Shown here piece by piece: positions 1-7,273 of a DNA stretch of 21,850 nt. This DNA is from CAYOBW01 sp964402115. Lineage in GTDB: Bacteria; Verrucomicrobiota; Kiritimatiellia; UBA8416; CAYOBW01. The notes beneath the pieces were generated by a model. The model worked only from the letters and a program-made list of their open reading frames with translations. It made no database searches and had not been told where the DNA came from. The stretch is from the NCBI GenBank assembly GCA_964402115.1, contig CAYOBW010000114.1, positions 1 through 21,850 of the forward strand, given 5' to 3'. Positions within the stretch are counted from its first letter, which is position 1. Every line of letters starts with the position of its first letter. The translations under genes were made by a program, and so were the position numbers.

Positions 1-1044
1 GCGAAGCTGAACGCGGACGCCGGCTACCGGGACTTCCGCGAGGTGCTCGTGCGCAAGGACGTCGACGCGGTGATGATCGCCACGCCGGACCACTGGCACG
101 CCCTGGTAACCGTGGCGGCCTGCCGGGCGGGCAAGGATGTCTACTGCGAGAAGCCGCTGGCCGCCAGCATCGGCGAAGGCCGCGCCGTGTGCAACGCGGT
201 TCGCACGCACAAACGCGTGCTGCAGTGCGGCACCTGGCGCCGCTCCTCCGTCCACACGCGCATGGCGTGCGAGCTCGTGCGCAACGGCTACATCGGCGAT
301 TTGAAGGAGATCGAGGTCGGCGTGCCGGCCCGGTTCCAGATCAACGGCGGCTACACCGGCCTGGAGGCGCCCGTGGCTGTGCCACCCGAGTTCGACTACG
401 AGATGTGGCTGGGGCCGGCGGCGGCGGCGCCCTACACCCCCGGCCGCTGCCACTTCAACTTCCGCTGGGTCCTCGACTACGCCCCCGGCTACATCACCGA
501 CTGGGGCGCCCACTTCATCGACGTCGCCCAGTGGGGCAACGGGACCGACGGCACGGCGCCGGTGTCCGCCGCCGCGACCGGCGTCGTGTTCCGCGACAAG
601 GGCATCTACAACGCGCCCGAAGGGTTCCGCATCGAGTACCGGTACGCCAACGGCGTGCGCCTGACCATGTGGTCCACCGCCGAGGGCGCGAAGCACGGCA
701 CGAAGTTCATCGGCTCCAAGGGGTGGATCTTTTCGGAGAACACGCGGCTGGAGACCGAGCCCGGGGAGCTGCGGACCACGAAGATCAAGGACGGCGAAAC
801 GCATCTCTACGCCTCCGCCAACCACCACCGCAACTTCATCGACGCCGTGCTCTCCCGCGGCGAGACGGCGTCGTCGGCCGAGTCCGCGCACCGCGCCGCG
901 AGCTGCTGCCACCTCGGCACGGTTGCGGCGCTGCTGAAGCGCGAGGTGAAGTTCGACCCGGCCGCGGAGACGTTCCCCGGCGACGACGAGGCCGCCCGCG
1001 TGGCGACGCGCAAGCTGCGCGCGCCCTGGCGGCTGGAGGCGTGA
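1..1044 (+). CDS. Gfo/Idh/MocA family oxidoreductase, 5'-truncated by the window edge
   Basis: The reading frame is open from base 1 to the TGA at 1042-1044 (347 visible residues), so the start and the Rossmann GxGxxG loop lie left of the window. The GTG at 43 is internal. Visible family marks are a TPDHWHA segment, the EKP motif in YCEKPLAA (catalytic lysine region of this NAD(P)-dependent family), and GAHFIDVAQWG with the HxxD pair of the C-terminal alpha/beta domain. It ends in KLRAPWRLEA, close to the tail of the oxidoreductase at 2313 (AMRAPWRV), so the two are paralogues. Members oxidise or reduce hydroxyls of sugars, inositols or amino-sugars; the substrate cannot be read from sequence. 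Whether this copy also carries a Tat signal is unknown because the N-terminus is missing. The next gene starts 73 bases downstream. Confidence 0.93.
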   Translation, partial: AKLNADAGYRDFREVLVRKDVDAVMIATPDHWHALVTVAACRAGKDVYCEKPLAASIGEGRAVCNAVRTHKRVLQCGTWRRSSVHTRMACELVRNGYIGDLKEIEVGVPARFQINGGYTGLEAPVAVPPEFDYEMWLGPAAAAPYTPGRCHFNFRWVLDYAPGYITDWGAHFIDVAQWGNGTDGTAPVSAAATGVVFRDKGIYNAPEGFRIEYRYANGVRLTMWSTAEGAKHGTKFIGSKGWIFSENTRLETEPGELRTTKIKDGETHLYASANHHRNFIDAVLSRGETASSAESAHRAASCCHLGTVAALLKREVKFDPAAETFPGDDEAARVATRKLRAPWRLEA

Positions 1045-1080
1045 GGCCGGGGCGTTGGTTTCGTCGGGATACAACAGGTG

Positions 1081-1096
1081 CCGCGCCGCGGCGCGG
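1081..1096. repeat. 16-base perfect palindrome in the spacer before the epimerase gene
   Basis: A self-complementary block of only G and C bases fills part of the 73-base gap between the first oxidoreductase and the epimerase gene. As RNA it can fold into a 6-bp stem with a CGCG loop, ending about 6 bases before the AAAGG ribosome-binding site at 1104-1108. No T-run follows, so it is not an intrinsic terminator. It may be chance in such GC-rich DNA or an mRNA processing/stability hairpin. Confidence 0.4.
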
Positions 1097-1117
1097 GGGG
1101 CAGAAAGGTTGAAGAAC

Positions 1118-2296
1118 ATGAAGCTTCCGGAAGACAGGGACAAGCTGCTGGCCGTCTATCGCGATGGCCTGCTGAACGACACGATGCGGTTCTGGTTTCC
1201 GCGCGCCGTGGACCGCGAGCACGGCGGATTCCTGACCTGCTTCGGCCGGGACGGCACGCTCCTGCAGACGGACAAGTCCGTCTGGTTCCAGGGCCGGTTC
1301 ACCTGGATGCTGGCGACGCTGTACAACACCGTCGAGCGCCGCGAGGAGTGGCTGGCGCTGGCGAAGCACGGGGTGGACTTCCTGAACGCGCACTGCTTCG
1401 ACACGGACGGCAGGATGTTCTTCGCGCTCACGCGGGAGGGCCGGCCGCTGCGCAAGCGCCGCTACATCTTCTCGGAGATCTTCGCCGTGATCGCCCTGGC
1501 CGCCTACGGCACCGCCGCCAACGACGACCGCTACAAGCGGCAGGCGCTGGAGCTGTTCAAGCTCGTGCTGCGCTACCTCGACACCCCGGGGCTGATACCG
1601 GCGAAGACCGACCCGGAGGTCCGGCCCATGAAGGGGCTGGCCATCCCGATGGTGCTCACCGTCACCGCCCAGGAGCTGCGCAAGGCGGTGAACGATCCGC
1701 TCTGCGACCAGGTCATCGATCGCAGCATCAGCGAAGTCGAGCGCGACTTCATGAAGCCGGAGTTCAAGTGCGTGCTCGAAACGGTCGGGCCGCGCGGGGA
1801 GTTCTACGACAACTTCGACGGCCGCATGGTGAACCCGGGCCACTCCATCGAGCTGGGGTGGTTCATCCTCGAGGAAGCCCGCCTGCGCGGCGGGGACAAG
1901 CGCCTGGTCGAGATCGGCACGCGGATCGTGGACTGGTCCTTCGAGATCGGCTGGGACCGCGAGTTCGGCGGGATGATCTACTTCCGCGACGCGCGGGGCC
2001 TCCCCTGCACGGAGTACTGGCACGACATGAAGTTCTGGTGGCCGCAGAACGAAGCGATCATCGCGACGCTCCTGGCGTACCAGCTGACCGGCGACGAGAA
2101 GTACGCCCGCTGGCACGCTATGGCGCACGAGTGGGCCTACGCGCACTTCCCCGACCGGGAGTACGGCGAATGGTACGGCTACCTGCACCGGGACGGCTCG
2201 GTGTCCACGCCTCTCAAGGGCAACATGTGGAAGGGCTTCTTCCACCTGCCGCGCATGCAGTGGTACTGCTGGCAGCGGCTGGCGGAGATGGTGTAG
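1118..2296 (+). CDS. N-acylglucosamine 2-epimerase (AGE) family protein
   Basis: A 392-residue protein, the usual length for AGE/RnBP-type epimerases, which form an (alpha/alpha)6 barrel and interconvert C2 epimers of N-acylglucosamine and N-acylmannosamine; relatives act on mannose or cellobiose. Family marks in order are DREHGGFL (32-39), QGRFTW with R60, GHSIELGWF with H242 and E245, FWWPQNEA (306-313), GEWYGYLHRDG (350-360) and KGFFHLPR with H376. H242 and H376 match the two catalytic histidines known in the family. There is no signal peptide, so it should be cytosolic. The start is set at the ATG at 1118, preceded by AAAGG at 1104-1108; an upstream TTG at 1055 adds 21 unrelated residues. 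The GH20 genes in the same operon favour GlcNAc/ManNAc over neutral sugars, but this is inference and no gene symbol is assigned. Confidence 0.93.
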   Translation: MKLPEDRDKLLAVYRDGLLNDTMRFWFPRAVDREHGGFLTCFGRDGTLLQTDKSVWFQGRFTWMLATLYNTVERREEWLALAKHGVDFLNAHCFDTDGRMFFALTREGRPLRKRRYIFSEIFAVIALAAYGTAANDDRYKRQALELFKLVLRYLDTPGLIPAKTDPEVRPMKGLAIPMVLTVTAQELRKAVNDPLCDQVIDRSISEVERDFMKPEFKCVLETVGPRGEFYDNFDGRMVNPGHSIELGWFILEEARLRGGDKRLVEIGTRIVDWSFEIGWDREFGGMIYFRDARGLPCTEYWHDMKFWWPQNEAIIATLLAYQLTGDEKYARWHAMAHEWAYAHFPDREYGEWYGYLHRDGSVSTPLKGNMWKGFFHLPRMQWYCWQRLAEMV

Positions 2297-2301
2297 AGAG
2301 C

Positions 2302-2308
2302 AGGGGAG
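2302..2308 (+). promoter_or_regulatory. Ribosome-binding site deciding the start of the Tat oxidoreductase
   Basis: AGGGGAG lies 4 bases before the ATG at 2313. The alternative in-frame ATG at 2385, directly before the twin-arginine motif, has no comparable site, so 2313 is preferred even though it gives an unusually long 26-residue stretch before the two arginines. Confidence 0.6.
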
Positions 2309-2312
2309 TGAC

Positions 2313-3686
2313 ATGCGCAGACAGCTTCTTCCGCAGGAGCAGCCCGCTTTGCAGCGGCGGGCCTTCGATGCGGCGGACCGCGGGATGACGCGCCGCCAGT
2401 TTGCCGGGCGCACCGCGTTTGCCGTGGCGGGCGCGCTGGGCTTTCCCTGCATCATCCCGTCGTCCGCGCGGGGCGCCGACGGCGAGACGGCGCCGGGCAA
2501 CTGCATCACCATCGGCCTGATCGGCGCCGGCAATATCAATAACGGGCACCGGGAAGCCTTCCTGGGCGAAAAAGGGGCGCGCATCCTGGCGGTTTGCGAC
2601 CCGATGACGCAGCGGCGGAAGGCCTACGCCAATCGCATCAACGCCGCGTACGGCGGCAGCGTCTGCGCGGATTACAGTGATTTTCGCGAGCTCCTGGCCC
2701 GGCCGGACATTGACGCGGTCTGCATAGGCACGCCGGATCACTGGCACGCGGCGCACGCGCTTGCCGCGATGAACGCCGGCAAGGACGTGTACCTGGAAAA
2801 GCCGCTCACCTTCACGGTGGCCGAGGGGCGGCGGGTCGTCGAGGCCGCCGCCCGGACCGGGCGGATCCTGCAAACCGGGCTGCAGAGGCGCTCCATGGGG
2901 CGCTACCGCTATGTCTGCGAGCTGGTTCGCAACGGACGGATCGGGCGGCTGACGCATGTCGAAGTCGGCATCATCGGCATCAACGGCGGGGAACAGGCCG
3001 GGAAACAGTTTCCCCCGGCGCCGGTGCCGGCAGGGTTCGACTACGACATGTGGCTCGGCCCCGCGCCCTGGGCGCCCTATTGTCCCCAGCGCGTCAGCAA
3101 CCAGTACTGGTACTTCATCTCCGACTACTCCAAGGGGTTCATCCCCGGCAACGGGGTGCACTTCGTGGACATCGCCCAATGGGGGATCGGCGACGACGTC
3201 AAGCCGGTGGAAGTGCATACCCCGGTTGCGGTGTTCCCCGCCGCCGGGCTGATCGATGACGTCATTGCCTGGCGTGCGGATATTCTCTATGCCAACGGTG
3301 TGTGGATGAGCTACAGCAGCCTCGGGAAACCGCATCCCGACGGGATCCGGTTCGTGGGGACCGAGGGGTGGATTCACATAGGCGGAGGCGGGGCCGCGAC
3401 CGCCAGTTCCCCCGGCGTGCTGCAGTCAGCGATTGGCCTGGATGAGATCCACCTGTACGAGAGCCCCAGCCCGCACCGCAATCTCCTCGACTGCATCCGG
3501 ACACGTCGCTCCACGGCGGTTTCTCCTGGAATCGGTCATCACGCCACCACCACCTGCAACCTGGTGGAGATTTCCGCACGGCTCGGTCGCAAGGTGAAAT
3601 GGGATGCGCAAACGGAACAGTTTGTCGACGACGCCCCGGCGAATCGTCTGCTGGGGCAAGCCATGCGCGCCCCTTGGCGGGTTTGA
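2313..3686 (+). CDS. Tat-exported Gfo/Idh/MocA family oxidoreductase
   Basis: A 457-residue NAD(P)-dependent oxidoreductase. A twin-arginine signal (MTRRQFAGRTAF, residues 25-36, then a hydrophobic stretch ending near SARGA) is visible, so the folded, cofactor-loaded enzyme is probably exported to the periplasm, as is common for this family in PVC bacteria. The Rossmann loop is IGLIGAGNIN (67-76), the EKP motif is E162-K163-P164, and the C-terminal domain holds GNGVHFVDIAQWG with H283 and D286. It starts 16 bases after the epimerase gene. It is paralogous to the truncated oxidoreductase at the left edge: both share TPDHWHA, CELVRNG, FDYxMWLGP and the RAPWR tail. Substrate unknown; an acetamido-sugar or its oxidised form would suit the operon, but this is inference. 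Confidence 0.93.
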   Translation: MRRQLLPQEQPALQRRAFDAADRGMTRRQFAGRTAFAVAGALGFPCIIPSSARGADGETAPGNCITIGLIGAGNINNGHREAFLGEKGARILAVCDPMTQRRKAYANRINAAYGGSVCADYSDFRELLARPDIDAVCIGTPDHWHAAHALAAMNAGKDVYLEKPLTFTVAEGRRVVEAAARTGRILQTGLQRRSMGRYRYVCELVRNGRIGRLTHVEVGIIGINGGEQAGKQFPPAPVPAGFDYDMWLGPAPWAPYCPQRVSNQYWYFISDYSKGFIPGNGVHFVDIAQWGIGDDVKPVEVHTPVAVFPAAGLIDDVIAWRADILYANGVWMSYSSLGKPHPDGIRFVGTEGWIHIGGGGAATASSPGVLQSAIGLDEIHLYESPSPHRNLLDCIRTRRSTAVSPGIGHHATTTCNLVEISARLGRKVKWDAQTEQFVDDAPANRLLGQAMRAPWRV

Positions 3687-3724
3687 CAGCCTGGGACGCC
3701 CGGAATGAGGAGAACAGAAAGATC

Positions 3725-6370
3725 ATGAAGAAAGTCACGCTGGTGATATGGGTTCTGGTTGCAGGCTGTGCGCTGCAGGGTACGGCGGCGGAGGGTCCGC
3801 GCCTGGTGCTGCGCTGCGGCGCGGAGAACGACTTGTTCCGGGTGCTGACCGCGTCCGGCTACGCGTGCCAGCGCGTGGAGTCCAACCGCGAGGCGGCCGA
3901 GCGCGCCGCGGAAGGCGGGGCGGTGCTGATCCTGGCGGAGGGCTACCCGGCGGCGACCACCGTGATCGAGCCCGACGTGCTCGAGGCCGCTGCGCGCAAG
4001 AACCTGCGCCTCTATGTCGAATACCCCGCCGCCTTGCCGGGCGTGGAGCTTGGCGCGCCCAAGGCCGCGGGGTGCGAGCGGGCCGTGGTGAATTCGGACT
4101 TCTTCGGGCCGTCCCTCGAAAAGCTCCGGATCCTGGCGATCAACGGTCTGCACTTCGTGCCGGCGAAGTCCGACGCGTCGCACATCGTGGCGGCGCGCGT
4201 GGCGGGCTTCGACACGGCGGTGTTCGGCCTGCCGCAGAACACGGCGCCGATCCTGTTCGAGCTCCCGGGCGGGCGCACGCTGGTGGCCGCCACCAAGCTC
4301 AGCCACTTCGTCACCGGCCGCTACACGCCCCAGGATGCCTGGCAGGCCGTGTGGGCCGGGGTGCTGGCCTGGCTTTGCCCGGACGCCAAACGGCCCGCGC
4401 TGGCCTGGACGCCCACCGTCCGCCCGAGTTACGGCCGCGACGAACCGCTGCCCGCCGACGCGGAGCTGCAGGCCGTCCGGCGCGGCGCGGCATGGTTCCA
4501 CCGTTCGAAGCTGCTCCTGCATCCGTCGCGCCTTGACGAAGTGAACCGGGCCGCGGGCAGGGACGGGCTGCTGCCGACCCCGCCGCCGGATGCGCCGGTG
4601 GGCGACGGCTCGCTCGGCATCCTCGAAGCGCCGCTCTCGATCGTCCTCGCCGACGGCAGCCAGAAGCAGGGCGTCGCGCGGCGCGGCGATTGCCACGGCG
4701 AGTCCGCCATGGCGCTGGCGTTCGGGGCGCGGCTGGGCGCGGGGGCGACGAACGCGGCGATTGCGCGCAATATCCTGGACTTCTACCTCTTCACCTCGGA
4801 CGCGCGCAAGAAGGAGCGCGGCGATCCCAAGCACGGCGCCTACGGGCTGACCGCGTGGGGCATCACGTCGCCCGCGTGGTATGTCGCCAACTACGGCGAT
4901 GACAACGCGCGGCTGCTGCTGGGCACCGCGGCCACGGCGGCGCTGTTGGACGATAACCGGTGGGACGAGGCCATGATGAAGTGCCTGCTGGCCAACCTGC
5001 GCACGACGGGACGCCGGGGCTTTCGCGATGACCGGATCGACATCCCCGCCCTCTCGGCGCAGGGCTGGCAGCCCTTCTTCCTGCGGAACATCGTCAGCTA
5101 CTCGCCGCACATGGAGGCGTACCTCTGGGCCTGTTACCTGTGGGCCTACCAGCGGACGGGCTACGAGCTGTTCTACGAACGCGCGGAGAACGCGCTGCGC
5201 ATGACCATGGCGCAGTATCCGAACGGCTGGCGCTGGACCAACGGGCTGGCCCAGGAGCGGGCGCGCATTCTCCTGCCCCTGGCGTGGCTGGTGCGCGCGA
5301 AAGACACGCCGGAGCACCGCGCCTGGCTGCGCACGGCCGTGGACGGGCTCGCTGCGTTGCAGGAGCCCTGCGGCGCCATTCGGGAGGAACTCGGGCTGCC
5401 GGGCAAGGGCATGTTCCCGCCGCCCGCGTCGAACGAACAGTACGGCGGCGCCGAAGCTTCGTTGATCCAGCGGAACGGCGATCCCGTGAGCGACCTGCTC
5501 TATACGTCGAACTTCGCCTTCCTGGGATTGCACGAGGCGGCGACTGTCGGGGACCAGGCGGCGCGGGAAGCCGAGGAGCAGCTGGCCAAATTTCTGTGCC
5601 GGATCCAGGTGCGTTCGGAAGCGCAGCCCTCCCTGGATGGCGGCTGGTTCCGCGCGTTCGACTTCAAGCGCTGGGAAGCGTGGGCCAGCAACGCGGACGC
5701 GGGCTGGGGCGCCTGGGCGATCGAATCCGGCTGGACCCAGGGCTGGATCGTGTCCGTGCTGGGCCTGCGCCAGATGAAAACCTCGCTCTGGGACCTGGTC
5801 ACGAAGACCGGCATTGCCAGGGACTTCGCCCGCCTGCGGAGCGAGATGCTGCCGGACGCTGTGATTCAAGCGCTCTCGCCGACCAAGCTCCGGCACGGGG
5901 CGGTCGGGAAGGCGGTGAAGCTGCCAGTCGGGCCCTCCGCGAACTACCCCGGAGGCGGCCCCGGCGGGCTCACGGACGGGCTGTTGGGCGGCGCGGGCCA
6001 CACGGATCCGGAGTGGCTCGGCTTCGAGGGCAAGGATCTGGAAGCGACCATCGATCTGGGCGCAACGACGGCCATCCGCGAAGTGTCGGCGGGCTTCCTG
6101 CAAGCCACGAGCGTGGGGATCTACCTGCCGCCGCGGGTGGAGTTCGAGGTGTCTGACGACGGTGTCGCCTTCCGGCCGGCGGGAACGGCGCGGCCCGCGA
6201 TGACCACCGACGAGGCCGGCCCCGCGCGGGCGTGGCTGTCGGTGAAGGCGCCCGACCTGCGCGGCCGCTACGTGCGCGTGCGTGCCGCGAACCTGGGAAC
6301 CATCCCGGCCGGAAAGTCCGGAGCCGGCCTGCGGGCGTGGCTGTTCGTGGACGAGTTGGTTGTGAAGTAG
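3725..6370 (+). CDS. Large secreted protein: unrecognised N-terminal domain, helical toroid-like region, C-terminal discoidin-like module
   Basis: An 881-residue protein I do not recognise as a characterised family. Residues 1-22 form a signal peptide; VAGC at 12-15 could be a lipobox, otherwise cleavage follows TAA. Residues about 26-220 look like a Rossmann-like/glutamine-amidotransferase-fold domain (VLILAEGYPAATT, LRLYVEYPAALP). Residues about 245-715 are helix-rich with Trp/Gly-rich turns such as NYGDDNAR (389-396), YSPHMEAYLWACYLWAY, LLPLAWLVR and SGWTQGWI, suggesting an alpha/alpha toroid as in many glycosidases and lyases. Residues about 727-881 are an F5/8C-like module ending AWLFVDELVVK. 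The start is the ATG at 3725, with GAGGAGA at 3707-3713 and a good signal sequence; the longer frame from 3599 overlaps the previous gene and lacks a signal. A full-length paralogue starts at 9132. Glycan binding or cleavage is inferred, not shown. Confidence 0.87.
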   Translation: MKKVTLVIWVLVAGCALQGTAAEGPRLVLRCGAENDLFRVLTASGYACQRVESNREAAERAAEGGAVLILAEGYPAATTVIEPDVLEAAARKNLRLYVEYPAALPGVELGAPKAAGCERAVVNSDFFGPSLEKLRILAINGLHFVPAKSDASHIVAARVAGFDTAVFGLPQNTAPILFELPGGRTLVAATKLSHFVTGRYTPQDAWQAVWAGVLAWLCPDAKRPALAWTPTVRPSYGRDEPLPADAELQAVRRGAAWFHRSKLLLHPSRLDEVNRAAGRDGLLPTPPPDAPVGDGSLGILEAPLSIVLADGSQKQGVARRGDCHGESAMALAFGARLGAGATNAAIARNILDFYLFTSDARKKERGDPKHGAYGLTAWGITSPAWYVANYGDDNARLLLGTAATAALLDDNRWDEAMMKCLLANLRTTGRRGFRDDRIDIPALSAQGWQPFFLRNIVSYSPHMEAYLWACYLWAYQRTGYELFYERAENALRMTMAQYPNGWRWTNGLAQERARILLPLAWLVRAKDTPEHRAWLRTAVDGLAALQEPCGAIREELGLPGKGMFPPPASNEQYGGAEASLIQRNGDPVSDLLYTSNFAFLGLHEAATVGDQAAREAEEQLAKFLCRIQVRSEAQPSLDGGWFRAFDFKRWEAWASNADAGWGAWAIESGWTQGWIVSVLGLRQMKTSLWDLVTKTGIARDFARLRSEMLPDAVIQALSPTKLRHGAVGKAVKLPVGPSANYPGGGPGGLTDGLLGGAGHTDPEWLGFEGKDLEATIDLGATTAIREVSAGFLQATSVGIYLPPRVEFEVSDDGVAFRPAGTARPAMTTDEAGPARAWLSVKAPDLRGRYVRVRAANLGTIPAGKSGAGLRAWLFVDELVVK

Positions 6371-6379
6371 GAGTCCGGC

Positions 6380-7273
6380 TTGAAGAGGAAATATTTGGCT
6401 GCGACTGTTCTGGCGATTGCCTGCATCCCCTGTGCGCCGGCACAGGAGCGACCGGAGGCGCTTGGCGTGAAGCCCATCCGCGGCACATGGCTGTTTGCCG
6501 ACGAGGTGATGGTGAATCCGGCCCCCGCGGCTGGCGTTGTGCCGTTGCCGGCGGCACACGCGCACAACGACTACGCGCACGCCCGGCCGCTGCTCGACGC
6601 GCTCGAGCACGGTTTCTGCAGCGTGGAGGCCGACATCTTCCTGACCAACGGACTGCTGCAGGTGGGTCACACGGCGCAAGAGCTTCGCCCCGACCGGACG
6701 CTGGCAGCGCTCTACCTCGAGCCCTTGCGGCAGCGGATCCGGCAGAACGGCGGCCGCGTGTATCGGGATGGGCCGACCGTCACCCTTGCGATTGACTTCA
6801 AGACCGCTCCGCAACCGACGTATGCGGAGCTTCGCCAGGTGCTCGCCGCCTACGCCGACATCCTCACGGCGGTCGAGAACGGCAAGGTGACGCAGCGGGC
6901 CGTCACCGTGATTCTCTCCGGCACGGCGCCCCGCGCGGAATTGGCGGCCGATTCGCCGCGCTATGCCATGCTGGACGGGCGGGCGGCGGACCTGGAGTCG
7001 GCGGCGCCGGCTGACCTGGTGCCGTGGATCAGCGAGAACTGGAATAAGTTCTTCCGCTGGCGCGGAGCCGGCGAAATGCCGGCGGGCGAGCGGGTAAAAG
7101 TGAGGGAGATGGTGGCCAAGGCCCACAAGGCCGGGCGCAAGGTGCGCTTCTGGGGCGCGCCGGATGCGCCGGCGGTTTGGCGGGAACTCCGCGCCGCGGG
7201 CGTGGACCTGCTGAGCGTGGACGACTTGGACGGGGCCCGGAGGTTCCTGCTGCAGGAGGATGAGCACAGATGA
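6380..7273 (+). CDS. Secreted GDPD/PI-PLC-like phosphodiesterase with a fossil discoidin tail at its N-terminus
   Basis: A 297-residue protein. Residues 1-21 are a signal peptide (cleavage likely after APA). From residue 55 it matches the uncharacterised secreted branch of the glycerophosphodiester/PI-PLC phosphodiesterase superfamily: HAHNDYAH (60-67), SVEADIFL with E83 and D85, and VGH with H97, the usual acid-base and metal-binding set; VDLLSVDDL near the end is also typical. The start is TTG at 6380, with AGGAG at 6369-6373 overlapping the previous stop codon. Residues about 28-47 (LGVKPIRGTWLFADEVMVNP) do not belong to this family. They match the last residues of the discoidin-like modules of the neighbouring proteins, so the N-terminus looks like a fusion or deletion product. 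Substrate is probably a phosphodiester of a lipid or glycan; unproven. The stop overlaps the next start (ATGA). Confidence 0.88.
   Translation: MKRKYLAATVLAIACIPCAPAQERPEALGVKPIRGTWLFADEVMVNPAPAAGVVPLPAAHAHNDYAHARPLLDALEHGFCSVEADIFLTNGLLQVGHTAQELRPDRTLAALYLEPLRQRIRQNGGRVYRDGPTVTLAIDFKTAPQPTYAELRQVLAAYADILTAVENGKVTQRAVTVILSGTAPRAELAADSPRYAMLDGRAADLESAAPADLVPWISENWNKFFRWRGAGEMPAGERVKVREMVAKAHKAGRKVRFWGAPDAPAVWRELRAAGVDLLSVDDLDGARRFLLQEDEHR
7254..7260 (+). promoter_or_regulatory. Strong Shine-Dalgarno site inside the end of the phosphodiesterase gene
   Basis: AGGAGGA lies 9 bases before the ATG at 7270, which itself overlaps the TGA of the phosphodiesterase gene. This fixes the start of the DUF4434-like gene and indicates translational coupling. 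Confidence 0.7.

Noticed and set aside
836..2584. Antisense frame over the epimerase region
   Set aside because: Histidine/valine/arginine-rich shadow of the AGE-family gene, which has full catalytic motifs on the + strand.
3599..3724. Upstream extension of the 3725 gene
   Set aside because: It overlaps the end of the oxidoreductase gene and would place 42 unrelated residues before a clear signal peptide; the ATG at 3725 has a ribosome-binding site.
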